Assembly (NCBI RefSeq): GCF_004118935.1 | Contig: NZ_CP035375.1 | Coordinates: 496,001-560,000 of the forward strand | Length of the DNA: 64,000 nucleotides | Direction of reading: 5' to 3' | DNA from: Salinibacterium sp. UTAS2018 | GTDB taxonomy: Bacteria > Actinomycetota > Actinomycetes > Actinomycetales > Microbacteriaceae | Shown: positions 34,551-43,217 of the stretch, piece by piece | Numbering within the stretch: position 1 is the first letter of the stretch | How the letters are laid out: each line of letters begins with the position of its first letter | Made by a program: the position numbers and the translations under genes | Notes under the pieces: model-generated | The model's database searches: none | Seen by the model: only the letters and a program-made list of their open reading frames with translations | Told to the model about the DNA's origin: nothing

Positions 34551-35798
34551 CTAGTCGCGTTGTCCGAGCCGGGGCCGCTCTGATCGTTGGGAGCCGAGCA
34601 GCCGGGCGGGGCCGATAGCGCCGGTGCCGAACCGAGCGGATGCCGCCTCCATGGCCTCTTCGGCATCCCGCCAACCATCGGTCGTATCCCACAAACTTAT
34701 CTGCCCGCCTCCGGGTTCGACGAGTTGCTCACCGCGCACGCCAACGAGACGCACCGGGCGGCCCTCGCGCGCAAAGTCAGCGTAAATGTCGCGCACGGTC
34801 TCGTACAATGTGCGGCCGAGGTCGGTGGGGTCGGCAAGCTTACGCGATCGAGTAATGGTGCTGAAGTCCTCGAAGCGCAGTTTCAGCACGACGGTGCGGG
34901 CTTCCACTCCACCAGCCCGCAACCGGGCGGCGACTTTTCCACAGAGCCGAAGCAGTTCACGACGGATCTCGTCGGCATCGAGCACGTTGTATTCGAACGT
35001 GGTCTCGTGACCCACGCTTTTCTCGGCCGCTCGTTCGACAACGGGTCGAGGGTCATTGCCCCAAGCGAGATTGTGCAGCTTAACCGCTCCTGCGTCGCCG
35101 ACGGCGCGCGTCAGAGTGTCTCGGTCGGCGTGCGCGACATGCGCGATGGTCGTTAGCCCGCGCTGCTGAAGGGCCTCTGCAGTCTTGCCGCCGACGCCCC
35201 AGAGCGCTGAAATGGGAAGGGGGTGAAGAAAAGCGACGGTCTTATCTGCCGGGATAACCAGAAGTCCATCGGGCTTTGAAAGCCCGGAAGCCACTTTTGC
35301 TACGTACTTCGACGCGGCGGCTCCGACCGAGCACACCAGCCCTGTTTCTTCGAAAACGCGCGTGCGTAGCAACGTGGCAACTTCACTAGGCGAACCATAG
35401 ATCGCGCGAGCCCCGGCGACATCCAGAAAGGCCTCGTCGATGCCGAGGCGCTCGACTTTGGGGGTGAGCTGGTCGCAGATGTCGAAGACGACCGACGAGA
35501 AGTGCTGGTACCGCTCAAAATGTGGCTCGAGCACGATGGCCTGAGGGCACCGGCGTAGCGCCAGCGCCATGGGCATAGCCGAGTTCACACCGAACTTGCG
35601 AGCCTCATAGGTGGCGGCGGTGACGACTGACCGCACGGAGTTGTGGCCGACAATCACGGGCTTACCCACGAGCTCCGGATGGTCAAGCAGTTCTACAGAT
35701 GCGAAGAACGCATCCATGTCAACGTGAAGGATCGTGGCGGTGCTGTCATCGACGCCCGGTTCGCTCACCTGCCGTCTGCGACCGTCTTGCTTTCCCAT
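34551..35798 (-). CDS. dinB: DNA polymerase IV (DinB)
   Basis: 415 residues. Catalytic acids are intact: D27 (ILHVDMDAFFASVE) and D121-E122 (GIDEAFLD). Thumb HhH region GGKTAEALQQRGLTTIAHV, little finger about 230-345, and a C-terminal beta-clamp-binding motif QISLWD in a long actinobacterial tail. It makes short translesion and extra DNA-synthesis tracts. No LexA box is visible upstream; only a half-site GTTCGA, so it may be constitutive. Followed by the helicase gene on the same strand. GACAAT lies six bases before the ATG. Confidence 0.96.
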   Translation of the reverse strand: MGKQDGRRRQVSEPGVDDSTATILHVDMDAFFASVELLDHPELVGKPVIVGHNSVRSVVTAATYEARKFGVNSAMPMALALRRCPQAIVLEPHFERYQHFSSVVFDICDQLTPKVERLGIDEAFLDVAGARAIYGSPSEVATLLRTRVFEETGLVCSVGAAASKYVAKVASGLSKPDGLLVIPADKTVAFLHPLPISALWGVGGKTAEALQQRGLTTIAHVAHADRDTLTRAVGDAGAVKLHNLAWGNDPRPVVERAAEKSVGHETTFEYNVLDADEIRRELLRLCGKVAARLRAGGVEARTVVLKLRFEDFSTITRSRKLADPTDLGRTLYETVRDIYADFAREGRPVRLVGVRGEQLVEPGGGQISLWDTTDGWRDAEEAMEAASARFGTGAIGPARLLGSQRSERPRLGQRD

Positions 35799-35877
35799 AT
35801 CTTTATTGTCTCAGGTGCCGCCGACGTTCGAGCTCTGGCCCGACCGCTCCGACGGGTGACAAACTCCGTGGGGACAT

Positions 35878-35910
35878 AAAAATGGGCGGTGCACCGAAGT
35901 GCACCGCCCA
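35878..35910 (-). terminator. Intrinsic terminator of the GlsB-like gene
   Basis: TGGGCGGTGCAC (arm), CGAA tetraloop, exact 12-base complement (35883-35910), followed on the minus strand by TTTTT (35878-35882). Confidence 0.88.
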
Positions 35911-35938
35911 GATTCTCACAATGTGTTGCGAAGAGTGT

Positions 35939-36202
35939 TTAGCGACGTGAGCCGCGCGTGATCAGACCATAGACGAAGAGCACGAGCACCGAGCCGCCGA
36001 TAGCGACGAGCCAGGTTTCGATCGAGAAGAACTCTTCGAGGCCGATACCAAAGATGGCGCCTCCCACGAATCCTCCGACAAGCGCTCCTACTACACCGAG
36101 CAGGAGTGTTGCGATCCAACCGCCGCCTTGGCGTCCGGGGAGAATAGCCTTAGCAATAGCGCCGGCAATAAGTCCTAGGACAATCCAACCGATGATTCCC
36201 AT
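35939..36202 (-). CDS. GlsB/YeaQ/YmgE family stress-response membrane protein
   Basis: 87 residues, three hydrophobic segments (IIGWIVLGLIAGAIAKAIL; GGGWIATLLLGVVGALVGGFVGGAIFGI; ETWLVAIGGSVLVLFVYGLI). Family motif GRQGGGW is present. These small membrane proteins are linked to general and envelope stress, and their mechanism is unknown. A clear terminator ends it. The upstream 120-base gap toward the SGNH gene carries no recognisable regulator site. Confidence 0.93.
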   Translation of the reverse strand: MGIIGWIVLGLIAGAIAKAILPGRQGGGWIATLLLGVVGALVGGFVGGAIFGIGLEEFFSIETWLVAIGGSVLVLFVYGLITRGSRR

Positions 36203-36356
36203 TGTGTGTTCTCCAGACGGTGTTCAAGTAGTTTCCGATGTGAAAACCAACAAAGAAGACTTAACCACGTGCCCTGCATGGGGGGCAAACTAATTCAGGC
36301 TGCTCACAGGAACCACTCGGGTAGTGCACAGTGAAATTTTGAGACAGGGTAGTTAT

Positions 36357-37118
36357 ATGCAACACGAACATCCTTGGAATAGATATGTCGCTATCGGTGA
36401 CTCGTTTACCGAAGGCATCGGAGACCCCGAGCCCGCCTCCCCCGGCGGTAATCGCGGCTGGGCGGATCGCGTGGCAGAAGTGCTCGGTTCACAAAAAGCT
36501 GACTTCGCCTATGCGAATCTCGCCATTCGTGGCCGGCTGCTCAATCAAATCGCCCGCGAGCAGCTCACACCGGCGCTCGAGCTCAAACCAGACCTCATTA
36601 GTGTGTCTGCGGGTGGTAACGACATCATCCGCCCCGGATCGGATGCGGACGAGGTCGCCGGTCGAGTTGACGAGCTCGTGGGTAAGCTGCGTAGCGATGG
36701 AGCGACAGTTGTGCTTTTCACTGGCCCAGACATCGGCATGACTCCGGTTCTGAATCGAATGCGTGGCAAAGTTGCGATCTACAACGAGAACATTCGTGCG
36801 GTCGCGCAGCGTCATGACGCGATCGTTGCCGACATGTGGTCACTCCGCGAGCTAGGAGACCCCCGCATGTGGGCGCCGGATCGACTGCATTTCTCCGCAG
36901 TGGGGCACCACACGGTCGCCCGCATGGTTCTCGCGGCTCTCAATGTTGAGAACGACCTAGAGCCCTTCCAGCCGGAGCCGCTGCCGCCGCGTCGGTGGCG
37001 CCACGCGCGCGTCGAAGACATGGGGTGGGCTCGGGAGCATCTGGTGCCCTGGGTCTTGCGGCGGGTGCGCCACCAGTCCTCAGGTGACAACATTACGGCT
37101 AAGCGCCCCGGGTTCTGA
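36357..37118 (+). CDS. SGNH/GDSL-type hydrolase
   Basis: 253 residues. Blocks of the family: GDSFTEG near residue 16 (nucleophile Ser), GGNDII (Asn), and the C-terminal DRLHFSAVGH with Asp and His. It probably deacylates a lipid or carbohydrate ester; no signal peptide, so cytoplasmic. ATG 36357 is preferred over an in-frame GTG at 36324, being next to the conserved domain; CAGGG is a weak ribosome site. Unlike the two SGNH-like proteins at 21-24 kb, the catalytic residues here look complete. A bidirectional terminator follows. Confidence 0.9.
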   Translation: MQHEHPWNRYVAIGDSFTEGIGDPEPASPGGNRGWADRVAEVLGSQKADFAYANLAIRGRLLNQIAREQLTPALELKPDLISVSAGGNDIIRPGSDADEVAGRVDELVGKLRSDGATVVLFTGPDIGMTPVLNRMRGKVAIYNENIRAVAQRHDAIVADMWSLRELGDPRMWAPDRLHFSAVGHHTVARMVLAALNVENDLEPFQPEPLPPRRWRHARVEDMGWAREHLVPWVLRRVRHQSSGDNITAKRPGF

Positions 37119-37190
37119 GGCCAGAGCGGCGGTGCGTGCCGCTCGTTGTCTCTGAGCGGCCCTCCATACCTGAGCCGCACGCAAAGAAGA

Positions 37191-37219
37191 CCCCCACCGA
37201 ATGGGTGGGGGCCTTTTTT
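37191..37219. terminator. Bidirectional intrinsic terminator
   Basis: CCCCCACC (37191-37198), loop GAATG, GGTGGGGG (37204-37211), then CC and TTTTTT on the plus strand; on the minus strand TCTTCTTT follows. It serves the SGNH gene and the desaturase gene. Confidence 0.92.
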
Positions 37220-37235
37220 CTCAACTTAAGCAGTA

Positions 37236-38342
37236 CTAGCCGCTGTAGCCGGTGCGTCCTGCTGCGGGGCAGTCGAACGGATCGCCGTCGGCACTTAAGC
37301 CAACCTCATTGAGATGGCGGATAACGATGCCGTAGGACGTGAAGAGACCGACCTCGGTGTACTTGATGTCCTTGGTCTTGCAATATTCCTTCACCATTTC
37401 CTGGGCGCGTCGCAGGTGCGGGCGCGGCATGGTGGGGAACAGGTGGTGTTCGATCTGGTAGTTGAGGCCGCCCATGAAGTGGTTCATGAAGTGCCCACTA
37501 CGGATGTTGCGGCTCGTCAAAACCTGACGACGCAGGAAGTCGACTTTGGAGCCCTTGGGCAGAATCGGCATTCCTTTGTGGTTGGGCGCGAAGGAAGCGC
37601 CCATGTACAGACCGAAGATTCCCATCTGCACTCCGAGGAAGGCGAAGGCCATTCCGAGAGGGAGGAAACTGAACACGATCGCGAGATACCCGATGTTGCG
37701 TACCAGCAACAGCGTGATCTCTAGCCAACGCTTGTCGACCTTCTTCTTGAAGTTGAAGACTTCCTGGAAGGCGTGGGAGTGAAGGTTAAACCCTTCAAGC
37801 AGTAGCGCGGGGAAGAACAGGTAGCCCTGGCGCTTAGCCATGAACTTGGTAAGGCCCTTGAGCCCAACAGTCTTTTCCTTCTGGAAGATGATGAAGTCGG
37901 TCTCAATATCCGGGTCTTTATCGACTGTGTTGGGGTTCGCGTGGTGACGCGAGTGCTTGTTCATCCACCAGGCATAGCTGATACCGACGACGAGGTCGGA
38001 CATCAATCGGCCGAGGGTGTCGTTGAGCTTGCTCGACTGGAAGACTTGGCGGTGAGCCAGCTCGTGGGTCAAGAACGCGTATTGGGTGAAAATGATGCCC
38101 ATCGCTGCTGCGATGAGGAGGATGTACCACGTGCCGGCGAGCATCGCGAAGCCGACCCAAGCGCCAGCCATGGCGAGGGTGATGACGGCAAAAGTGGTGA
38201 TGTAAAAGCGCTTACTGCGACGCAGCAGGCCGGCCTCGCGCACAGTGCGCAAGAGCGAGGCAAAATCGCTCATCTGGCTACCGACGCCGCGGGGACCAGT
38301 CTTAATTACACGTACGGGATCGGCTGAGAGAGAACTACTCAC
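37236..38342 (-). CDS. Fatty-acid (acyl-CoA/linoleoyl-CoA type) desaturase
   Basis: 368 residues, four membrane helices. Diagnostic His boxes: HELAH (about 93), HSRHH (about 128) and QIEHH (about 300), the di-iron ligands of membrane desaturases. The last box marks the front-end/acyl-lipid group. It introduces a double bond into membrane acyl chains, which fits a cold-tolerant lifestyle. The GTG start has GAGGT just upstream. It is monocistronic: a terminator follows, and D-Ala-D-Ala carboxypeptidase precedes on the same strand at 111 bases. Confidence 0.95.
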   Translation of the reverse strand: MSSSLSADPVRVIKTGPRGVGSQMSDFASLLRTVREAGLLRRSKRFYITTFAVITLAMAGAWVGFAMLAGTWYILLIAAAMGIIFTQYAFLTHELAHRQVFQSSKLNDTLGRLMSDLVVGISYAWWMNKHSRHHANPNTVDKDPDIETDFIIFQKEKTVGLKGLTKFMAKRQGYLFFPALLLEGFNLHSHAFQEVFNFKKKVDKRWLEITLLLVRNIGYLAIVFSFLPLGMAFAFLGVQMGIFGLYMGASFAPNHKGMPILPKGSKVDFLRRQVLTSRNIRSGHFMNHFMGGLNYQIEHHLFPTMPRPHLRRAQEMVKEYCKTKDIKYTEVGLFTSYGIVIRHLNEVGLSADGDPFDCPAAGRTGYSG

Positions 38343-38453
38343 GTGACCTCAGATATTTTCGAATGACTTCCCAGTCATGTGACAAGCGAGCGGGTGCTCC
38401 AGATACACTCCACCTTATCGCGGACGCCTGTGAGCGGCGTGTCTATTCGATAA

Positions 38454-39680
38454 CTAAAACATTGCGGCCGGATTTGTCAGTCTCCACCAAACACCCGGGT
38501 CGTCGACGTCGTCACTCAATACCAGAGGCACGCTAAAAGTCTCACTACCGACCTGAAACTCGACTGTTCCCGCGCTCTCCCCCGCATCCGCGGCGCGCAT
38601 CGACGTCGCAGCCACGGTGGCGGTGATCTCGTCTTCACCCCACACCACGGCGTCTAATGTCGATTCGGATACCGCCGCAGCTTCATCGCCCCACGGCGTG
38701 TCATATTCGGCGAATTCTTCACCATCGCTCGCGAGGGTGACCACCGTGTAGCCTGCGGTGGCATCAGCGATGAGCTCTCGAATCGCAGTGTTGATGGTTG
38801 GATGGTCTGGCCCCCCAACAACAGCGCCCACCAGGGTGACTACCTTATCGCCCACGGTCACATCGGCCGAGAAAAGCAGACATGACCAGCCCACGTCGAG
38901 GGTTCCGGTTTTAATTCCGTCTACACCATCGATCCCGAGCAGTTTGTTGCTGTTGCTCACCGCACCGATCCCCGGAATCTCGGCGGATGACGTGGAGACG
39001 ATCTGAGCAATTACCGGGTTGTCTATCGCTAAGCGGGCAAGTTCGGTGAGGTCTGCTGCCGTACTTCGGTTGGTCTCTTGAATTCCTGATGGTTCAGTGA
39101 CGGTGGTGTTCGTGAGGCCGTGCTCTGTGAGCCAAGCGTTCGCGGCGGTAACGAACGCGCCCTCTGATCCAAACGCCCAGTTCGCGAGCGATTGAGCATA
39201 GTTGTTCGCTGAGGGAAGCAATACGACCGTCATTACGTCCCGCTGCGAGAGCTGCTGACCGGCATACGCCGGAGCGATCGAACCGCCCTGCGCGAGTTGG
39301 TCGTAGTAGAAATCGACGTCGGTCTCGTCGAACGTTATCGTCGGGCCTGCTTCATCGAGTTGGAGTGGTTTCGAGTCGAGAACGACCAACGTCGTGATGA
39401 TCTTCGTTATCGATGCGATCGGAACCGGGTCGGCGCTCCCTCCCTGGGCGAGTACGCCGGGGCGGTCGAGCGCGCCGATCGCCGAAGCACCATAGCTGGG
39501 GGTTGAGATCTCCGGTTCAGCCAGTACGGGTTCTTCCACAGGCAGGATGGTCGCCGAAACCTCCCCGAGCGGAGCCAGCAACGTCAGCGGGAGATAGAAC
39601 GTCATGGCCAGCACTACCGCTACCGCGGAAAATACAACGAGACGGCGGCGGCGATAAATTTGGCGTTGGGTCAGCGGCAC
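38454..39680 (-). CDS. D-alanyl-D-alanine carboxypeptidase (S11/DacC type)
   Basis: 408 residues. N-terminal membrane anchor (about 13-36, VVFSAVAVVLAMTFYLPL). Catalytic motifs: SITK (SxxK), SANNYAQ (SxN) and KTG (IKTGTLD). The C-terminal part (about 300-408) is beta-rich and acidic. It trims the terminal D-Ala of peptidoglycan stem peptides outside the membrane, controlling crosslinking. The GTG start lies six bases after a TAGCGT -10. The TrmH gene precedes by 34 bases. Confidence 0.93.
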   Translation of the reverse strand: MPLTQRQIYRRRRLVVFSAVAVVLAMTFYLPLTLLAPLGEVSATILPVEEPVLAEPEISTPSYGASAIGALDRPGVLAQGGSADPVPIASITKIITTLVVLDSKPLQLDEAGPTITFDETDVDFYYDQLAQGGSIAPAYAGQQLSQRDVMTVVLLPSANNYAQSLANWAFGSEGAFVTAANAWLTEHGLTNTTVTEPSGIQETNRSTAADLTELARLAIDNPVIAQIVSTSSAEIPGIGAVSNSNKLLGIDGVDGIKTGTLDVGWSCLLFSADVTVGDKVVTLVGAVVGGPDHPTINTAIRELIADATAGYTVVTLASDGEEFAEYDTPWGDEAAAVSESTLDAVVWGEDEITATVAATSMRAADAGESAGTVEFQVGSETFSVPLVLSDDVDDPGVWWRLTNPAAMF

Positions 39681-39686
39681 CGGATA

Positions 39687-39692
39687 ACGCTA
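39687..39692 (-). promoter_or_regulatory. -10 element of a leaderless promoter (D-Ala-D-Ala carboxypeptidase)
   Basis: TAGCGT on the minus strand, six bases (TATCCG) before GTG 39680, identical to the elements ahead of the M20 peptidase and DrrA-like genes. Confidence 0.5.
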
Positions 39693-39714
39693 GCAGGTGA
39701 CGTCGGGCGAAAAG

Positions 39715-40548
39715 CTAGCGGGCTCGAAGCATGTACATGCCTACCGCGCTAGCCGCAGCGACGTTCAAGGAATCGACGCCATGCATCATGGGGATCTTGA
39801 CGATGGTGTCCGCCGTATTGATGGTGCTGAGCGAGAGACCATCGCCCTCGGTGCCGAGAATCAGCGCAACCTTTTCCGGTGGATCTGCAGCAAAGGCGTC
39901 GAGATCGACGGAGTCGTCGTTGAGGGCGAGCGCAGCAAGATGGAAGCCTGCAGCCTTGAGCTCAGCGGCATCTTCGGGCCAGTTCGGGATTCGGGTCCAC
40001 GGCACCTGCAGCACCGTGCCCATGCTTACGCGCACGCTGCGGCGGTACAAGGGATCGGCGCAGCGTGGTGTGATCAGCACGGCATCTGCTCCCAGCGCGG
40101 CTGCGGAGCGGAAGATTGCACCGACGTTGGTGTGATCGACGATGTCTTCGAGAATGACGATGCGGCGTGCATCCTTCACCAGTTCTGCAACCGTAGAAAG
40201 AACGGGGCGGTGCATCGATGCGAGAGCGCCGCGGTGCAGATTGAAGCCTGTCAGTTGCTCAAGCAAGTCAGAATCCCCCACGTACACCGGTGTATCGGAG
40301 TCGCCGAGCAGCTCAGCCACATCGTCGAGCCACTGCTCAAGAACGAGAATCGCACGCGGCTGATGCCCGGCCCGCAGCGCCCGAGCGATGACCTTTGACG
40401 ACTCTGCGATGTAGAGACCGCCGGCAGGTTCGGTGCGACGACGCAGGGCGACATCCGTGAGGTTGGCAAAGTCGCTGAGGCGAGGATCGGAGAGATCGGT
40501 CACTCGGATGACGTTCACGGTGTGTTCCCAACTGTGCGGTTTCGCCAT
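39715..40548 (-). CDS. TrmH/SpoU family RNA 2'-O-methyltransferase
   Basis: 277 residues. N-terminal SpoU substrate-binding domain (to about 105) and C-terminal knotted SPOUT domain with motifs 1-3: HTNVGAIFRSAAALGADAVL, LILGTEGDGLS and KIPMMHGVDSLNVAAASAVGMYMLR. It methylates the 2'-OH of a nucleotide in rRNA or tRNA with SAM; the target is not predictable. Divergent from the sirtuin gene. Confidence 0.92.
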   Translation of the reverse strand: MAKPHSWEHTVNVIRVTDLSDPRLSDFANLTDVALRRRTEPAGGLYIAESSKVIARALRAGHQPRAILVLEQWLDDVAELLGDSDTPVYVGDSDLLEQLTGFNLHRGALASMHRPVLSTVAELVKDARRIVILEDIVDHTNVGAIFRSAAALGADAVLITPRCADPLYRRSVRVSMGTVLQVPWTRIPNWPEDAAELKAAGFHLAALALNDDSVDLDAFAADPPEKVALILGTEGDGLSLSTINTADTIVKIPMMHGVDSLNVAAASAVGMYMLRAR

Positions 40549-40588
40549 CAGGTGAATCTCTCATGGCGCTGATCGTGCTCGAAGTGCT

Positions 40589-40594
40589 TACGCT
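40589..40594 (+). promoter_or_regulatory. -10 element of a leaderless promoter (sirtuin)
   Basis: TACGCT, then six bases (TGAAGT), then GTG 40601. The same hexamer at the same distance precedes the exonuclease gene at 44269. Confidence 0.5.
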
Positions 40595-40600
40595 TGAAGT

Positions 40601-41431
40601 GTGAACACACTTCCGCTCAGCAACGATATTGATCGTGCTGCCGAGCTTCTTCAGGGCAAGCTCATTAGCGTACTCACCGGCGCTGGTATCAGCACCGATT
40701 CGGGCATACCCGATTATCGCGGTGAAGGTGCCGCTGTGCGCAATCCGATGACGTTTCAGCAGTTTCAGAGTTCGGCAGAATTCCGCCAACGGTATTGGGC
40801 GGGCAGTCATCTCGGCTGGAAGCGATTTGCGGCCTCTATTCCTAACGATGGTCATGAGGCGCTTGCCGCGTTCGAGCGACTGGGCCTCAGCAACGGCATC
40901 GTCACCCAGAATGTCGACGGTTTGCATTTGAGAGCGGGCTCCAGGCGTGTCGTCGATGTACACGGCAGCATCGACCGGGCACGCTGCTTGCGGTGCGGTC
41001 AGTATTTTGCCCGCACTCCCCTCGCGGCCAGAATTTCTGAACTCAATCCGTGGCTCGAGGAATCCGACTCTCATACGCTGAACCCGGATGGCGACGCCGA
41101 CGTACACAACGTCGAGGATTTCATCGTTCCCGACTGCACTGTCTGCGGTGGTCTGTTGAAACCGGATGTCGTCTTCTTCGGCGAGTTCGTGCCGACCCGA
41201 AAGTTTCAGCTCGGGGCAGCACTCGTGGATCAGTCCGAAGCAATGATCGTCGCAGGATCGTCATTGGTGGTGAACTCCGGCATCCGTCTAGTCGAACGAG
41301 CGATGCGTAAGAAGATTCCGCTGGTGATCATTAATCGCGGTTCCACGAAGGCGGATCGCCGGGCCGACGTTAAGATCGACGGTGGCGCTTCTGCAATTCT
41401 CTGCGAGCTCGTGGAACGTCTCGCCGCCTAA
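40601..41431 (+). CDS. Sir2 family NAD-dependent protein deacylase
   Basis: 276 residues. NAD-binding GAGISTDSGIPDYRG (27-41), TQNVDGLHLRAGS, catalytic H121 in VDVHGSID, and the zinc cluster CLRC (129-132) plus CTVC. It removes acyl groups from lysines using NAD, regulating metabolic enzymes such as acetyl-CoA synthetase. It belongs to the class with long loop between Cys pairs. Followed by the phosphatase gene 55 bases away, perhaps cotranscribed. Confidence 0.95.
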   Translation: MNTLPLSNDIDRAAELLQGKLISVLTGAGISTDSGIPDYRGEGAAVRNPMTFQQFQSSAEFRQRYWAGSHLGWKRFAASIPNDGHEALAAFERLGLSNGIVTQNVDGLHLRAGSRRVVDVHGSIDRARCLRCGQYFARTPLAARISELNPWLEESDSHTLNPDGDADVHNVEDFIVPDCTVCGGLLKPDVVFFGEFVPTRKFQLGAALVDQSEAMIVAGSSLVVNSGIRLVERAMRKKIPLVIINRGSTKADRRADVKIDGGASAILCELVERLAA

Positions 41432-41486
41432 TAACCTCCGCGGCTCAGCTCACCCGCGCTGAGTCCGGTGTTGAGAATGGAGTTTC

Positions 41487-42119
41487 GTGTTCATCTATCT
41501 CGTGCGGCATGGAGAGACTGACTGGAACCTGCAACGACGCATTCAAGGCAGCACCGACATCCCGCTCAATGAGACGGGTCGTGCTCAGGCGCGCACGACC
41601 GGTGCGCTGCTGGCGCGGCGCCAGTGGAACGGAATCTTTGCCAGCCCACTTTCACGGGCGATGGAAACCGCGGAAATCATCGCAACAGCGGTGGGGCTTC
41701 CTGCTCCCACACCCCTTGCTGCCGTCGTCGAACGCAATTATGGAGTCGCAGAAGGTCACACCGCCGAGGAGATCGACGCTGTCTACTCCGCGGATGTTGA
41801 GGTTCCGGGTCGCGAAACGCGAGAGTCTGTTGTTGAGCGGGTCCTCCCCGCGCTCGTGAAGCTCGCTGAAGAGCATCACGGCGAGTCGATCATCGTGGTT
41901 GCCCACGGAGGCGTCATCGCCGCCGTTCTCGCCGCCGTCGCATCCGACCATCCGCACGGTCGTATCGCAAACGGGTCGGTGCACAGCTTCCGTCACGACG
42001 ATGGCTCGCTGACGCTTATCGACTTCGACGATCCCATCGAAGAAGAATCGGAGCGCCAGGGAGGCGATGACTTCACTGCTCAGAACGCTCTTGCGCGCCG
42101 CGAGAGCGCTGCTCCCTAG
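41487..42119 (+). CDS. Histidine phosphatase family protein
   Basis: 210 residues. The RHGE motif (LVRHGETDWNLQRRIQGSTDIPLNETG) supplies the phospho-His H8; a second His lies in VVAHGGVIAAV, and Glu in ERNYGVAEG. Like the phosphoglycerate mutase-like/cofactor phosphatases (e.g. fructose-2,6-bisphosphatase or cobalamin CobC type); substrate unknown. GGAG precedes the GTG start by four bases. Confidence 0.92.
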   Translation: MFIYLVRHGETDWNLQRRIQGSTDIPLNETGRAQARTTGALLARRQWNGIFASPLSRAMETAEIIATAVGLPAPTPLAAVVERNYGVAEGHTAEEIDAVYSADVEVPGRETRESVVERVLPALVKLAEEHHGESIIVVAHGGVIAAVLAAVASDHPHGRIANGSVHSFRHDDGSLTLIDFDDPIEEESERQGGDDFTAQNALARRESAAP

Positions 42120-42128
42120 CAGTTTTCG

Positions 42129-43217
42129 TTAGCTCTTCTTCTTCTTTGCTTTGCGAGCAGCGACCGCATCTTCGAGTGCTTTGTGCAACGTAGCGGCACC
42201 CTTCTTCCACGTGAATTCCGCTGACCGCGCTCGCGCGGCTGTAGAGCGCGCCTGCCACGTCGCCGGGTCCTCGAGCTTCTTCACTTCGCGCACTAATTCT
42301 GAAGCGTCGTCAGGGCTGAAGAAACCGCCAGCCGCACCAGAGATCTCGCGGAAAATTTCTGTGTCGCTCAGCAGAACAGGAGTTCCGAGAACCATTGCCT
42401 CAACTTGCGGGAGGCCGAAACCTTCGTCGCGAGAAGCAGAGACGAGAGCGGTCGCGCGAGACAGGGTCTCGGCGTAAACCTCATCGCTGGCGCCGTTGTG
42501 GAAGATCAGGCTTGCGGGCGGAGCGAGCGACACCAGTTGCGCTTTGGTGGTCTCGTCTACGCGACTCATGAGGTGCAGTGTGTAGCCGGGCAGGTCGTGA
42601 AGCGCGCGAGCAATGAGCCCGACATTCTTGTACGGCATGTAGGAACCCATGTACACAAGCTCGCGGGTCGTGGGCGCGGCCCGGGGCACGTACTGGGCCG
42701 GGCTATCTGTGCCCAAAGTGACGACAGCGATCGGGTTGCGCGTGAGGTTGTGCTCGAGCATTTGTTCGCGGGTGGTGTGGGAATCCGTAACGTGCCCATC
42801 CGCTGTATTCAGCAACGCGCGCTGGAAAGCCCAAGTGAGGTGATAAAGACGCCACATTACGCGCACCGCAGCGGGCAAGTTGTGGGGCGGAGTGGGGTGC
42901 TTGTAGTAGATGAGGTCGTGCACTGTGGTGACGAGCGCGTATTTGCGGCCAAAGGGCCCCATCGTTTGCATGGGAGTAAACACGACATCCGGCGTCAGCT
43001 TGTTGACCTGCAGCGCGACGAACGGTTCGAGAATGCCGGTCGGCGACGATGCCATTTCCCAAGGAAGGTCGGGCAAAAGCTCCAACTGGCGTGCGTCAGA
43101 GATGAGCATGGTGACGGCATGCAATTTACTGATCTCTTCAACGAGACGTGAGCCATACCGGCTGATCCCGTCGTGGCGGCCGATGCGCGTGTAACGGCAG
43201 TCGAAAACGATCTTCAT
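42129..43217 (-). CDS. Glycosyltransferase family 4 protein
   Basis: 362 residues. GT-B fold: N-terminal part with the ISRYGSRLVEEIS and HDLIYY segments, C-terminal nucleotide-sugar half with SRDEGFGLPQVEAMVLGTPVL (E-x7-E). It transfers a sugar, probably to a cell-surface glycan or glycolipid. Its start overlaps the stop of the upstream alpha/beta-hydrolase gene by 4 bases, so the two are coupled. Lys-rich C-terminus (KAKKKKS). Acceptor unknown. Confidence 0.9.
   Translation of the reverse strand: MKIVFDCRYTRIGRHDGISRYGSRLVEEISKLHAVTMLISDARQLELLPDLPWEMASSPTGILEPFVALQVNKLTPDVVFTPMQTMGPFGRKYALVTTVHDLIYYKHPTPPHNLPAAVRVMWRLYHLTWAFQRALLNTADGHVTDSHTTREQMLEHNLTRNPIAVVTLGTDSPAQYVPRAAPTTRELVYMGSYMPYKNVGLIARALHDLPGYTLHLMSRVDETTKAQLVSLAPPASLIFHNGASDEVYAETLSRATALVSASRDEGFGLPQVEAMVLGTPVLLSDTEIFREISGAAGGFFSPDDASELVREVKKLEDPATWQARSTAARARSAEFTWKKGAATLHKALEDAVAARKAKKKKS

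Noticed and set aside
35799..35880. LexA box ahead of dinB
   Set aside because: Only the half-site GTTCGA is present; the other arm does not match within the expected distance.
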